Part shown: in pieces, positions 18,766-28,810 of the stretch
Layout of the letters: every line of letters begins with the position of its first letter
Position numbering within the stretch: the stretch's first letter is position 1
Assembly: GCF_014697585.1 (NCBI RefSeq)
Contig: NZ_JACJSB010000018.1
Location: 31,344 to 95,343 of the forward strand
Reading direction: 5' to 3'
DNA from: Dolichospermum sp. FACHB-1091
GTDB taxonomy: Bacteria > Cyanobacteriota > Cyanobacteriia > Cyanobacteriales > Nostocaceae
DNA: 64,000 bases
The notes under the pieces: model-generated
What the model saw: only the letters and a program-made list of their open reading frames with translations
Told to the model about the DNA's origin: nothing
Databases searched by the model: none
Position numbers and translations under genes: made by a program

Positions 18766-19614
18766 TTAGTAGGAATGACGAAAAATGGCATCTGTCACCA
18801 GAGTTACTTCTTGCATTTCTTGAACATCATGAACTCGCAGGATATCTGCACCATTAAAAATGGCTGCACAAGAGGCTGCGGCTGTTCCCCAAATCCGTAA
18901 TCTTGGATCTGGTTGATTGAGGATATTACCGATAAAACTTTTGCGAGATGCTCCTACTAAAATCGGAGCATTAAGTGTTTTTAGCGATCGCAAGCGGCGG
19001 AAAATTTCTAAATTCTGCTCATGATTTTTAGCAAAACCAATACCAGGATCAATAATGATTTTATTTTTGTCAATTCCCGCCAGGATAGCCTCAGTAATTC
19101 TCTGGGATAAAAAGCTATAAATCTCACCTATTAAGTCTTGATAATCCGTGAAATTGACCATATTTTCCGGTTTTCCACGGATGTGCATTAAGATAATTGG
19201 CACGTTTAAACTAGCCACAGTTGGCAGCATTTCTGGATCATAAGTACCAGCAGAAATGTCATTTACTAAATCTGCTCCCGCGTTGATAGCTGCTTTAGCT
19301 ACCTCAGCCCTCGTTGTATCTACAGAAAGAGGGACATCAATTACTGGACGTAGCACCTCCAAAACAGATATAACCCGATCAAGTTCCGCATCTATTGATA
19401 TTTGCTTCGCCCCCGGACGAGTTGATTGTCCACCAATATCAATGATATCAGCGCCAGCGGCAACCATTGCTTGTGCTTGGGTTAAAGCGGCGGAGATAGT
19501 ATTAAATTTACCACCATCACTAAAACTATCAGGGGTGACATTTAAAATCCCCATGATATAAGTCCGCTTTCCCCAAACAAAACAGTGATTCCCGATAGTT
19601 AATTTGTCAGACAT
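18766..19614 (-). CDS. folP: Dihydropteroate synthase
   Basis: FolP joins p-aminobenzoate to the pterin pyrophosphate in folate synthesis and is the sulfonamide target. The 282-residue TIM barrel has MGILNVTPDSFSDGGKF near the N-terminus, DIGGQSTRPGA next, and DPGIGFAKN for the pterin site. Full length. It lies 44 bp behind tpiA on the same strand, an arrangement common in Nostocales, so the two are probably co-transcribed. Confidence 0.97.
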   Translation of the reverse strand: MSDKLTIGNHCFVWGKRTYIMGILNVTPDSFSDGGKFNTISAALTQAQAMVAAGADIIDIGGQSTRPGAKQISIDAELDRVISVLEVLRPVIDVPLSVDTTRAEVAKAAINAGADLVNDISAGTYDPEMLPTVASLNVPIILMHIRGKPENMVNFTDYQDLIGEIYSFLSQRITEAILAGIDKNKIIIDPGIGFAKNHEQNLEIFRRLRSLKTLNAPILVGASRKSFIGNILNQPDPRLRIWGTAAASCAAIFNGADILRVHDVQEMQEVTLVTDAIFRHSY

Positions 19615-19658
19615 TATACACTATCCCAATTGTTAATGACCCCAATCCCCAATCCCCA

Positions 19659-20384
19659 TTATTGATAATTGACAATTCTGGCAAAACTATCGGCCTCTAG
19701 ACTAGCTCCACCGACAAGAGCGCCGTCAATTTCTGGTTGTGCCATAATTTCATCAATATTATTCGGTTTAACTGAACCGCCATACTGAATAGGAACTAAG
19801 GGATTAGTCAACTGACTGCGAATTAAGCCAATTACCCGATTTGCTTCCTTCGATTCACAGGTATCACCAGTACCAATAGCCCAAATTGGTTCATAGGCAA
19901 TAATCAAGTTGTTTTGATCAATATCTACCAAGTCCTTTTCTAACTGGGTGCTAATTATTGATTCTGTTTCCCCCGCGTCTCGTTGTTGTTTAGTTTCTCC
20001 AACACAGAGAATGGGAGTGAGTCCATGTTTTTGAGCGGCCTTGAGACGGAGATTGACAGTTACGTCAGTTTCCCCAAAGAATTGCCGTCTTTCACTGTGT
20101 CCAACAATGACATAACGCACACCGATTTCCGTGAGCATAGGGGCGGCGATTTCCCCGGTATATGCTCCATTTTCTTCCCAGTGGACGTTTTGCGCCCCCA
20201 AATTTACACGGCTACCATGCAAAAATTTGGACAGCAGGCTTAAATCGGTGAAAGGAGGACATAATACCACTTCTCGTACTGAGGGGGTTTCCTCCAGGTG
20301 AGGCAAAAATCCGCTTAAAAAGGCTGCGGATTCTGCCTGGGTTTTAAACATTTTCCAGTTACCAGCAATAACGATTTTCCGCAC
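19659..20384 (-). CDS. tpiA: Triosephosphate isomerase
   Basis: Interconverts dihydroxyacetone phosphate and glyceraldehyde-3-phosphate in glycolysis and the Calvin cycle. NWKMFKT carries the N-terminal Asn and Lys, VIVGHSERR the catalytic His, [11 protein letters not shown] the catalytic Glu, and YGGSVKPNN the phosphate site. I chose the GTG at VRKIVIAG, which gives the 241 residues usual for Nostocales, over a TTG five codons upstream. Confidence 0.96.
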   Translation of the reverse strand: MRKIVIAGNWKMFKTQAESAAFLSGFLPHLEETPSVREVVLCPPFTDLSLLSKFLHGSRVNLGAQNVHWEENGAYTGEIAAPMLTEIGVRYVIVGHSERRQFFGETDVTVNLRLKAAQKHGLTPILCVGETKQQRDAGETESIISTQLEKDLVDIDQNNLIIAYEPIWAIGTGDTCESKEANRVIGLIRSQLTNPLVPIQYGGSVKPNNIDEIMAQPEIDGALVGGASLEADSFARIVNYQ

Positions 20385-20580
20385 AGGTGATTTAATCAAA
20401 ATTTTAATGCTACTAGATGCACTTTTTAATTTACTACTTTTTTAGGACTATTCACGAAGCAGAATTACAACAGAGAACAGGAAACACATTATTTAATGTA
20501 TTAAATATCGCTTGTGTAAAACAGAAAAATACTTACCCATCCCTAATAGAGAAATTCTAGAACATATATATTTACTACGT

Positions 20581-21018
20581 TTATTTATCTATAATCAAGG
20601 CATTAATATTTTCATTACAGCCTGTTTTTTTAATTCTTAGCACTGCATTGTACTTACTTTTAAATGATTTTGTCTTAACTTGAATTTGTGTTGATGTTAT
20701 AGGGCATCTAGTTGTGATGACATAGCAATATTTGGGAACATTTTTATAACCTTGGGATATAACTTTAATTGTATTTTCAATTTGTGCAAATGCGTGTTCT
20801 ACATCAGAACCTTTTAACTCTATATAAATTTCAATATAAGGTTCATTAATAATTAGTAACCAATCACATTTAACTCCTTGAATATCTAAACAACCATCTA
20901 ATTTAACTTTAGTCACTTCTATTAATTTTTCATTCGTAAAAATTATTTTACTACTTTTCTTTTCTTCTATTAATATATTTTTATGGCTGATTTTTTCGGA
21001 ACATTTATCTAAATCCAC
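20581..21018 (-). CDS. Small protein with PD-(D/E)xK-nuclease-like motif
   Basis: A 145-residue protein encoded 5 bp behind the AAA ATPase gene and so probably in one operon with it. The centre reads CDWLLIINEPYIEIYIELKG, with an Asp about 14 residues before a Glu-Leu-Lys. A Gln-containing helix (AFAQIENT) follows. That order of Asp, Glu-x-Lys and Gln is the signature of restriction-endonuclease-like folds. If correct, it is the effector of the ATPase pair. No family name is recognised, and the fold is an inference from the motif alone. Confidence 0.65.
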   Translation of the reverse strand: MDLDKCSEKISHKNILIEEKKSSKIIFTNEKLIEVTKVKLDGCLDIQGVKCDWLLIINEPYIEIYIELKGSDVEHAFAQIENTIKVISQGYKNVPKYCYVITTRCPITSTQIQVKTKSFKSKYNAVLRIKKTGCNENINALIIDK

Positions 21019-21023
21019 AGATG

Positions 21024-22307
21024 TTATTCTCCCAATTCAAGTTCTATTAATTTTTCAAACACTTGACTAAATTCGTTGGATACTTCATCAATGATATTTG
21101 CGTCAATCAAGTTATTGTCTTCATTGATCAAACTTTCAATCATACCATTTTTGATGGTGTAAGCAGCAACATCATTAATATCTAATATTTGACTTTCTGG
21201 AACTATTTTAAATAAATCTTTTAGTAAATCATTTTGTTCAGGTTTCTCTCTTAATGCTTTCAGAGTATTACCTGCTTGAATTAGGTTATTAAAAGCAGTT
21301 AGTATATAAGGACTGTGAGTAGTTATAATAAATTTATGCTTTTTTTCGGTTGCATTAAAAACTTGACTGATTAAACTTATAACGTGTTTTTGTGATGTAG
21401 GAAATAAATGTGCTTCTGGTTCTTCTATAATGAAAAGTGTTGTTGAACTAATAAAAGGCAAAATAGCTAATATAAGTGTCATAGGTAGGGCTTCCTGTTG
21501 TCCAGAAGATGAATGTGATAAATTAGTTCTTCTATTTTTGTTTGTTTCGTTAGTGTATAATATCCAGTCCTGATCTTTTTCGTATGAATAATTACCCACT
21601 ATTATCTGATTAATTAATTCATCAATTGAATCATTTAGCTTAAACGCATGAATCAATTTTCTAAGATGATAAAAATTTTTTACTCTTTCATAAGCCGAAC
21701 CAAATTCTTTCAGAAAATAATCTATGACTATATTTTCGGACAAAAAGGAAAAAATATTATTTTGTAAATTAGCAAAAAACGACCTCCCCGCAGGGATAAA
21801 AGTTACCAATTCAAGACTATTAAAATGATTATCTCTCAGAATATATTCAGTGAAAATTGTATTGTAATATTCTTCTATTTTCTCAGGGTTATTTTCTGCA
21901 TATTCAATGGTTTTCTTATTATAGTCGCTTAATATTTTTCTGCGAACTTTAACTAAATGTTCAGAATATATCAAAGATAATTTAGACTTCTTATCATCTG
22001 ATTTTTGGTTATTCAAAGCTATGGAATAACTATCAAATTCATATAAAATTTGAAACTCCTGATTTTTCCAAGAATATTCAGGGAATATAATTTTAAACGT
22101 TGTAATTATACTTCTATCAAATTCTGCTTTTTTTTGCTTATTCTGGATTGAAGAACGATATTTAATGAAAAAATCTTTAAAAAAATAAACTAATTTAGCA
22201 ATTACACTTTTACCACTAGCTTGCTGTCCGATAATAATATTTATCTTGGATAAATTAAATTCAATATCTTTGATATTTAAAAAGTTTTTTACTGTCAGTT
22301 TTTCCAT
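21024..22307 (-). CDS. AAA family (RecF/OLD-like) ATPase, candidate defence sensor
   Basis: A 427-residue ATPase of the AAA_15/AAA_21 kind. MEKLTVKNFLNIKDIEF leads into the P-loop IGQQASGKSV; a signature-like SHSSSGQQEALP comes late, then Walker B LFIIEEPEAHLFP and a switch His in IITTHSPYIL. There is no TOPRIM domain at the C-terminus, unlike GajA or OLD nucleases, so catalysis may rest with the 145-residue partner downstream. Very AT-rich relative to neighbouring housekeeping genes, which fits a horizontally acquired defence module. Function is inferred from architecture only. Confidence 0.8.
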   Translation of the reverse strand: MEKLTVKNFLNIKDIEFNLSKINIIIGQQASGKSVIAKLVYFFKDFFIKYRSSIQNKQKKAEFDRSIITTFKIIFPEYSWKNQEFQILYEFDSYSIALNNQKSDDKKSKLSLIYSEHLVKVRRKILSDYNKKTIEYAENNPEKIEEYYNTIFTEYILRDNHFNSLELVTFIPAGRSFFANLQNNIFSFLSENIVIDYFLKEFGSAYERVKNFYHLRKLIHAFKLNDSIDELINQIIVGNYSYEKDQDWILYTNETNKNRRTNLSHSSSGQQEALPMTLILAILPFISSTTLFIIEEPEAHLFPTSQKHVISLISQVFNATEKKHKFIITTHSPYILTAFNNLIQAGNTLKALREKPEQNDLLKDLFKIVPESQILDINDVAAYTIKNGMIESLINEDNNLIDANIIDEVSNEFSQVFEKLIELELGE

Positions 22308-22456
22308 AAGTGCAATATATTATCAGTAATACAAGTGTATTACTAGGAAAATAAGTCATTGATGAATTGTACACGATATTTTAGAAATTTAAAATCAGAA
22401 TAAATACGATTTTTTGAGGTATTGTAAAAATTATAATTCTCTAATGTATAAAAACT

Positions 22457-22482
22457 GGTGCGTTACGCTGCACTAACGCACC
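22457..22482. repeat. Palindrome GGTGCGTTA/TAACGCACC
   Basis: A 9-bp perfect stem with an 8-nt loop between the ATPase and crtO. The same stem occurs at 60806-60832, so it is a dispersed repeat hairpin. Confidence 0.8.
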
Positions 22483-22497
22483 CTACGTCTGTATTAC

Positions 22498-24189
22498 TTA
22501 ACTAATCCCAAAAACCGAACCAACTGTGGACTTAATCGAATTTCCTGCATCTTTTAAGGCCTGACTGAATGGTTGCTTATTTTGCAAAAATACCCGCGCA
22601 CAATTGCGTCCTGGCATTCCCGAAATTGAACCACCTGGATGTGTACCAGCACCAGTTAAAAACAGATTATCAATGGGGGTTTTATAATTAGCTAATTCGG
22701 GCAAAGGTCGGAAAAAGATCATTTGATCCATAGTCATATCAATATGATAATAATTGCCTTTATATGCCCCTAATCTTTCCCCTAATTCTGCTGGACTTTC
22801 TACCCTTCTAGCGATGGTTGCTTTTTTCACATTTGGGGCATAAGTTGCTAATTTATCAACCACTCTATCAGCAACTTGATTTTTCAAATCATCAGTCCAA
22901 CCTGTACCTTTTAAACCCGTACCTTTTGCACCAGCAATTTGATAAGGAGCGAAAAATTCAATCCATAAAGTATGTTTTCCAGGCGGTGCTAAACTAGGGT
23001 CAAGGGCGCTAGGCATAACCACATACATCGAGGGGTCAGAATCGGGAATTTCGCCGATTGTACATTTATTATGAGCCTGTTCAACATGATTCATAGAATC
23101 GGCAATTAAAATTGAACCAATCAGATATTCATCTTTATGTTCATGATGAGAAAAATGCAAAGGTTCATCTAATGCCAAATCTATTTTGAGAATGGTTTCA
23201 TTATTGTTGATAATGCGACGTTCTAGCCTTTCCCATAAATCAGGATCAACCGCATCAATATCACTTTTTTCAGTCATTTGTAAGAATAATCTTTGGGCAT
23301 CAATATTAGAAATTACTCCATGTTTAGCCAGAAATTCCTTACCACCAGTCACCCTGACTCCTACCGCTTTACCATCATCAATTAAAATCTTTTCTACGTG
23401 CTGGTCTGTGAGAATTACCCCACCTTTACTATTAACTAATTTCACCAATGCTTGCACCAATGCACCCGTACCGCCGCGAGGTCTAGCCATACCAGGATGA
23501 TGACGCATAGCCATCATCATGACTCCAATTGCAAGATTTTTTTGTGAAGGTGGCGCACCTAATTCTGATGCTAATCTAGAAAGTGGTGCTTTTAAAAATT
23601 CTTCATCAAACCATTCATTTAGAATATCCTCCGCACTATTTAACATTGTTCGCACAAAATCGAAACTTTTTGCCGGAGAACCAACGACAGAAACTAAATC
23701 TTTAACTTGTTGGAAATTGTAATTACCAAAAATATCTATAATTGACTTTGGTGAGGCATTAAACATGGGGGTCATGGCGTTAATTGCCCGTTGCCAATAA
23801 TTGGTAAATTCGGCGTATTTTTTAGCATCTCGTTGATTATAACGAGCGATTTCTGCACAGGTTTTTTCTAAGGATTTATGTGCCAAGAAATATTTACCGT
23901 CCGGGTGAGGACAAAATACAACTGGGTCACATTCTAGATATTCCAAGCCGTATTTTGTCAGTTCTAATTCTTCCACCACTGGACCTAAATGAATAAATTC
24001 ATGGTCAATGGCACACAAATTAAATTTAAACCCCGGTACTTCTGGGATACATTCTTCAGTTGTAGCAGCACCACCAGGGACAGGACGTTTTTCTAATAGC
24101 AGAACACTATAACCTGCTTTGAGTAAATAAGCCGCACAAACTAAGCCGTTGTGTCCAGCACCGATAATAATAACGTCGTATTCTTGCAT
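22498..24189 (-). CDS. crtO: Beta-carotene ketolase CrtO-type (phytoene-dehydrogenase-like flavoprotein)
   Basis: A 563-residue FAD-dependent carotenoid oxidoreductase. The N-terminal Rossmann motif is VIIIGAGHNGLVCAAYLL with LLEKRPVPGGAATTEE, and the C-terminal motif is YLTGAGTHPGGSISGMPGRN (first residue F here). Sequence pattern along the whole length follows Synechocystis CrtO, which adds keto groups to beta-carotene to give echinenone. A CrtI-like desaturase is the alternative but less likely. P450 lies 145 bp upstream on the same strand. Confidence 0.82.
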   Translation of the reverse strand: MQEYDVIIIGAGHNGLVCAAYLLKAGYSVLLLEKRPVPGGAATTEECIPEVPGFKFNLCAIDHEFIHLGPVVEELELTKYGLEYLECDPVVFCPHPDGKYFLAHKSLEKTCAEIARYNQRDAKKYAEFTNYWQRAINAMTPMFNASPKSIIDIFGNYNFQQVKDLVSVVGSPAKSFDFVRTMLNSAEDILNEWFDEEFLKAPLSRLASELGAPPSQKNLAIGVMMMAMRHHPGMARPRGGTGALVQALVKLVNSKGGVILTDQHVEKILIDDGKAVGVRVTGGKEFLAKHGVISNIDAQRLFLQMTEKSDIDAVDPDLWERLERRIINNNETILKIDLALDEPLHFSHHEHKDEYLIGSILIADSMNHVEQAHNKCTIGEIPDSDPSMYVVMPSALDPSLAPPGKHTLWIEFFAPYQIAGAKGTGLKGTGWTDDLKNQVADRVVDKLATYAPNVKKATIARRVESPAELGERLGAYKGNYYHIDMTMDQMIFFRPLPELANYKTPIDNLFLTGAGTHPGGSISGMPGRNCARVFLQNKQPFSQALKDAGNSIKSTVGSVFGIS

Positions 24190-24286
24190 ATCTTGATGAG
24201 ATAAAAACCTGGCTCTTTTATATTATTATATTTAATATATTTAGGGAATGTAAGCAAATGTTAAAAAAAGTGGAAGATAAACCTAA

Positions 24287-24315
24287 ATCCCCGACTTCCT
24301 TAAGAAGTCGGGGAT
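24287..24315. repeat. Perfect 12-bp hairpin downstream of the P450 gene
   Basis: ATCCCCGACTTC pairs with GAAGTCGGGGAT across a 5-nt loop. On the minus strand it stands just behind the P450 stop, where it could stop transcription or protect the RNA end, although no strong T-run follows. This hairpin type is dispersed in cyanobacterial genomes. Confidence 0.75.
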
Positions 24316-24334
24316 CTTGTTGGTTGTTAGTGTA

Positions 24335-25720
24335 TCAAACTGCTGCTGCTTCTAAAATTGCAGATTTTGGTTGACGAATATTTTCAATTTCCAAATTTAT
24401 CGGACTACTCGGTCCTGTCACTAAACCCCGTCTTTGAGGTTTGATTTCATGGGTATCAACTAATTTCATTGACCATGTTTTTAGCACTTTTGCTAAGATC
24501 AATTTCATTTCCATTTGGGCGAATGCTAAACCGATACAACGTCTTGCACCACCACCAAAAGGTACAAATTCATAAGGTGAAAATTGTTTTTCTAAAAAGC
24601 GTTCTGGGCGAAATTTCTCATGTTCAGGATAAGTATCTTCACGGTGATGAGCTAAATAAATTGAACCCATGACAATTGTACCTGGTTCGAGTTGATAACC
24701 ACAGAGAGAAATAGGGGTTTTAACCCTTCTAGGAAAAGTTAACATTCCCACAGGACAAATCCTTAATGTTTCATTACAAACAGCAGTTAAATATGGCAAT
24801 TTAAAGACAGTATTAGAATCATAGTTTTCTCCTAAACTATCCAATTCTGCTAATAACTTTTCTTTAACTTCTGGGAATTTATGAATCCAGTAAAAAGCCC
24901 AAGAAATAGCTGTAGCTGTAGTTTCATGACCTGCGACTAATAAAGTCATCAATTCATCTCTTAATTCTGCATCTGTCATAGGTTGACCGTTTTCATCTTG
25001 AGCAGACATAAGTAAATTAAGGATATCTGTGCGCTTAGGATCGAAATTTTCTCTTCTTTCTCGAATTTCCTGATAAATAAGTTGGTCGGCTTGTTGCTGT
25101 TTCTTCATTTGTCGTTTCCAAATTTCTGAAATCCCAAAGGTTTCTTTTAATTTGGGGAAATAGAGAAAAATCACCCTGCAAGGAGTGCTACCCTGTTCTA
25201 AAATTTGACAAAGAAAATGTTTAAGTTTTTCTGCTCGTTCTCCTTCATAAATGCCAAAAACAGCTTCCATCATTACCTGAAGAGTGATATCTTGGGTAAT
25301 GTTCCTAATATTAAAAGATTGATTTTTTGGTTGTTGATTAAAAACTTTTATGGTAATATTCTCAATTAATTCTGCATAAGTTCGCATTCTTTCCCCGTGA
25401 AAAGGAGGCATAATTAATTGACGTTGACGTTGATGTGCTTTACCACTAAGACTAATGACAGAATTTTTGCCCAGTAAATATTCAAAAATACTGTTTAGAT
25501 CTCCTGGTGCTTCCAACTCTTTTTGATCATTACTTAACACCTGCTGCATAGCTTCAGGAGAATAAACAAATAACATTGGTGGTAAATTACCCAGTAATTT
25601 TAGAGCAAAAACATCTCCATATTTTTTAGCACATTCCACCATATAAGGCATAGGTCTGAATATCCAGTTTAAGACTTGAATAATAGATAATCCCTTGGGT
25701 TGTGGTACCATTTGCATCAT
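24335..25720 (-). CDS. Cytochrome P450, CYP110-like
   Basis: A 461-residue haem monooxygenase. It has the I-helix oxygen-binding motif AGHETTATAISW, ExxR in NETLRICP, and the haem-Cys loop PFGGGARRCIGLAFAQ. CYP110 enzymes are typical of filamentous nitrogen-fixing cyanobacteria and hydroxylate fatty acids, terpenes or other lipophilic compounds. The redox partner is not encoded nearby. A second ATG and a third (MMQM) follow the first at once, so the start may vary by up to three codons. Confidence 0.9.
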   Translation of the reverse strand: MMQMVPQPKGLSIIQVLNWIFRPMPYMVECAKKYGDVFALKLLGNLPPMLFVYSPEAMQQVLSNDQKELEAPGDLNSIFEYLLGKNSVISLSGKAHQRQRQLIMPPFHGERMRTYAELIENITIKVFNQQPKNQSFNIRNITQDITLQVMMEAVFGIYEGERAEKLKHFLCQILEQGSTPCRVIFLYFPKLKETFGISEIWKRQMKKQQQADQLIYQEIRERRENFDPKRTDILNLLMSAQDENGQPMTDAELRDELMTLLVAGHETTATAISWAFYWIHKFPEVKEKLLAELDSLGENYDSNTVFKLPYLTAVCNETLRICPVGMLTFPRRVKTPISLCGYQLEPGTIVMGSIYLAHHREDTYPEHEKFRPERFLEKQFSPYEFVPFGGGARRCIGLAFAQMEMKLILAKVLKTWSMKLVDTHEIKPQRRGLVTGPSSPINLEIENIRQPKSAILEAAAV

Positions 25721-26152
25721 ATTCTCCTGTCGTTATCAAAAAAAACAATTCAATTCTATACATAATAACTCAACTTCCAGTATAAATCATCTTGGAGTCA
25801 TTATAATTTTTCAGCCAGAAAATCTAAAATCCAAGCAAATTATTCTCAACTTCCATCTCCAGATACTTGTCAACAACGATCTTTCAATACCATAGAAACA
25901 AGAGATTAATTCCCTTTTGCTTCCCTCTTTCTTCTTCCTTTGTGCCTATCCCTACGGAATACTCCCCGAAGGTAAATGTAGTTAATTTCATCAATATCTA
26001 CAACTAAACACAAAATAACGGAAAAATCAATCATCACTTAGTTATAGTAACTTTCAGAAAAAGCAATTAATTATTAGAACCTTAAAGATGTAAAATATTT
26101 ATTAAATTAAACCAGAATCTCTAGTTTTTTCGATTTTATTAAGGTACTCAGC
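25721..26152. other. Divergent intergenic region, P450 and phosphoketolase
   Basis: 432 bp with no gene. It contains a degenerate copy of a dispersed repeat (CTATCCCTACGG... near 25948) and otherwise only AT-rich sequence. Promoters for both flanking genes should lie here, but none could be placed reliably. Confidence 0.45.
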
Positions 26153-28366
26153 ATGACAGCAATTACGCAAAATACAACTTCCGCAGTTCCGAATTTTTGT
26201 CAAGGGATACAATATTTTGGGGAAGTATTGCCAGATTTTCAAACTTATGGTAAAGTACCAGCGATCGCATCTGGTCAAAAAGCAGTAGCAAATCCTACTG
26301 ATACTAATGCAGTATATCAAACTTTACTGGCTGCTGATGCCCTGCGCTACCTGACGCTACAAATCACTGGTAGCAAAGCTTCTGGACACCCCGGCGGTTT
26401 TGCCAGTCAAGCGGAAGCTTATGCAGCTTTGGTCATGCTTGGACATAAGAACATTATTACCGAAGTGGGACACCATGCTCCTGGTTTTTATAGTGCCATG
26501 TTTTTAGACCGATCTTTAGAAGACATGGGCATTTCTACAGTACAACAATTGCGCGATCGCTTTCGGGAAAAACACGGATTATTAGGACATTTATCCGGTT
26601 ATATTCCCGGTATTTTAGCACCTGCCGGACCCTTGGGACAAGGGCAACATTTCGCCATGGCCGCCGCATTGTTACACCGTGACAAACTCTTCCCCTTTAC
26701 AGTGGGAGACGGAGGACTAGGTGAACCCTACATCATGAGTTCCATGGCACATTTTAACACCGCTTACCCCACTGTCACCAACTTTTTACCAGTTTTAGTG
26801 TGGAATGGTTACAGCCAAGAACATCATAGCATGGTATCTTTAAAAACTAACGATGAAATGATCGCCTATTGGAAAGGTAACGGTTTTACCGAAGTCGTGT
26901 TAGTAAATGCTAAAGACTTTGATGATCAAAACCAACCCGGTGATTATGTTGATAGTACCGCTTTCTCCTTCCAAAAACGGTTAGAATTTACCAAAGCCGT
27001 ACTAGTAGGCATGGATAAAGCTGCCCGTTCCGCTTTAAGTGGCACATTAACAGTATTTATTATCAAACAACTCAAAGGGGCAGGGGTTCATGCTTTAGGT
27101 GCAAAATCCCATAATTTATATCCTAAAGATACCTTAGACGCGCCCCATATTGTCACCGCCTTACAAAAACGGGCTTTATGTGCCGAGGCATGGCAAACAG
27201 TACGTACAAATGCGGAACGGGCAGGAGGTGGACCAGCAGCGAAAACCGCAGTTACAGAATTTGAATTACCCTTAGCAGAAATTGGCGAATTACCATTAGA
27301 AGAATATGCAGTGGGTGGAGAACCAAAAGTTTCTACAACAGCAATGGGAAGATTAGTAGGAATAGTAGGAAATAAAGATAAAAATTTCCTGGTAACAAAC
27401 GCCGATGGTAACGAAGCATCAGGAATTGCTAACATTAACCAGGCATTAAAAATCAACCATCCTACCACCGATGAATTATATAATCAAGCTCCAGGAGGTC
27501 AAGTTTACGAACCTTTGAGCGAAGATGCTTGTGCAGGATTAGCGGCTGGTTTATCCTTAATGGGTGCGAGAACTTTGTGGTGTTCCTATGAATCTTTTGC
27601 CATCAATGGTTTACCAATTTGGCAAACAGTCACCCAAGCAATGGCAGAATTAAGACGCAAAACACCTTCAACAATTACATTATTTACAGCCGGGGCTTTA
27701 GAACAAGGACGCAACGGTTGGACACACCAAAGACCAGAAATTGAGGCTTATTTTGCATCATTGATGAGAACAGGAAATGTATTTCCCTTATTTCCTCCCG
27801 ATGCTAACAGTATTCAAGGTTGTTATGACTGGGCTTTGCAAACAAAAAATAAGGGAATTGTCATCACTGCAAGTAAGTCTCCTTTACCCATTAGAACGAC
27901 TTTAAAACAAACGGAAGAAGGGCTAGAAAAGGGCGCGATTTTATTACATGAAATTGCGGGAGGGAAGACTGTTGTATTTGCTGTCATTGGCGATATGACC
28001 TTAATTCCCGTATTTGAAGCAGCCGCATTTTTAGAAACTGAAGGTATAGGAGTGAAGATTATTTCTATTATTAATCCTCGCCGTTTATATCGTCCTCATG
28101 ATACAGCTTGGGATACTTGTTCTGAACCTGATAACGGTTTTTTAAGTGATGCCGATTTTGAGCAATTGTTTGGTGGAGATGCCTTAATTGGTGTTACAGG
28201 TGGTGCTGCGGCGATGTTAGAACCGATTATGTTACGCAGTAATTCTAAGCGTGATTCTTTCGCCTGGAAGCGTGGGGAAACTACGGCCAGTGCGGGTGAG
28301 TTGATGGCTTTTAATGGGTTGACTGCGGAGGCTTTGACTAAGCGGGCTATTGAGTTGGTGCATTAA
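26153..28366 (+). CDS. Xylulose-5-phosphate/fructose-6-phosphate phosphoketolase
   Basis: A 737-residue thiamine-diphosphate enzyme that cleaves ketose phosphates to acetyl phosphate and an aldose phosphate. It has GHPGGFASQAEAYAAL and GPLGQGQHFAMAAALLH in the N-terminal domain, VGDGGLGEPYIMSS for the ThDP site, and a transketolase-like pyrimidine domain in the middle with YEPLSEDACAGLAAGLSLMG. Length suits the cyanobacterial type that is shorter than the ~800-residue bifidobacterial one. Its last 138-168 bp are repeated at 29394-29561 and 34407-34544, marking the edge of an accessory island. Confidence 0.9.
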   Translation: MTAITQNTTSAVPNFCQGIQYFGEVLPDFQTYGKVPAIASGQKAVANPTDTNAVYQTLLAADALRYLTLQITGSKASGHPGGFASQAEAYAALVMLGHKNIITEVGHHAPGFYSAMFLDRSLEDMGISTVQQLRDRFREKHGLLGHLSGYIPGILAPAGPLGQGQHFAMAAALLHRDKLFPFTVGDGGLGEPYIMSSMAHFNTAYPTVTNFLPVLVWNGYSQEHHSMVSLKTNDEMIAYWKGNGFTEVVLVNAKDFDDQNQPGDYVDSTAFSFQKRLEFTKAVLVGMDKAARSALSGTLTVFIIKQLKGAGVHALGAKSHNLYPKDTLDAPHIVTALQKRALCAEAWQTVRTNAERAGGGPAAKTAVTEFELPLAEIGELPLEEYAVGGEPKVSTTAMGRLVGIVGNKDKNFLVTNADGNEASGIANINQALKINHPTTDELYNQAPGGQVYEPLSEDACAGLAAGLSLMGARTLWCSYESFAINGLPIWQTVTQAMAELRRKTPSTITLFTAGALEQGRNGWTHQRPEIEAYFASLMRTGNVFPLFPPDANSIQGCYDWALQTKNKGIVITASKSPLPIRTTLKQTEEGLEKGAILLHEIAGGKTVVFAVIGDMTLIPVFEAAAFLETEGIGVKIISIINPRRLYRPHDTAWDTCSEPDNGFLSDADFEQLFGGDALIGVTGGAAAMLEPIMLRSNSKRDSFAWKRGETTASAGELMAFNGLTAEALTKRAIELVH

Positions 28367-28372
28367 TTAGAA

Positions 28373-28428
28373 CGCAGATGTACGCAGATGAACGCGGATG
28401 ATTTTGTGTTTAGTTGCGTACATTTGCG
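28373..28428. repeat. Inverted repeat behind the phosphoketolase gene
   Basis: CGCAGATGTACGCA ... TGCGTACATTTGCG form a strong imperfect stem just after the stop. Related versions follow 33651 and 34544, so it belongs to the repeated island boundary and may also end transcription. Confidence 0.7.
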
Positions 28429-28564
28429 GTTTTTAGTCAAAAATATTTTTTGTAGATCATTTTTTGTTAAACTCTGGGAAGAATTAAACTCGTTTTCATG
28501 GAACAGAAATAATTATGATTTAAGCATCTGTTAGAATAGAAATAATGAAGTTAACAACAAAATC

Positions 28565-28810
28565 ATGATTGAATTACAACAATTGCAAGAGCAGGTATTA
28601 AAATTACCAATCAGAGAACGTTGGCATCTTGTACAAACTGTACTAGCATCAATTCAACAAGAAACCCTATCTTCTACTCCTTCACAAACCACTATAGAAA
28701 ACTTATCTGAACTTGACCCCTGGACTCAAAGTTTAATAGGTGTAATTAGCTTAGAATCAGAAAATACAGAAGAAAGCTATATTGATTATTTAGAGGAGAA
28801 ATATAGTTGA
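28565..28810 (+). CDS. Antitoxin of a PIN-domain TA pair
   Basis: An 81-residue, helical, acidic protein. It begins MIELQQLQEQVLKLPIRERWHLVQTVLASI, which resembles addiction-module antitoxins that lie just before PIN genes in cyanobacteria. Its stop overlaps the toxin's TTG start (TTGA). No DNA-binding motif is obvious, so it may act mainly by covering the toxin. Confidence 0.75.
   Translation: MIELQQLQEQVLKLPIRERWHLVQTVLASIQQETLSSTPSQTTIENLSELDPWTQSLIGVISLESENTEESYIDYLEEKYS

Noticed and set aside
22498..24189. Phytoene desaturase (CrtI) as the name for this flavoprotein
   Set aside because: The order and wording of conserved segments follow CrtO more closely; CrtI remains a minor alternative.
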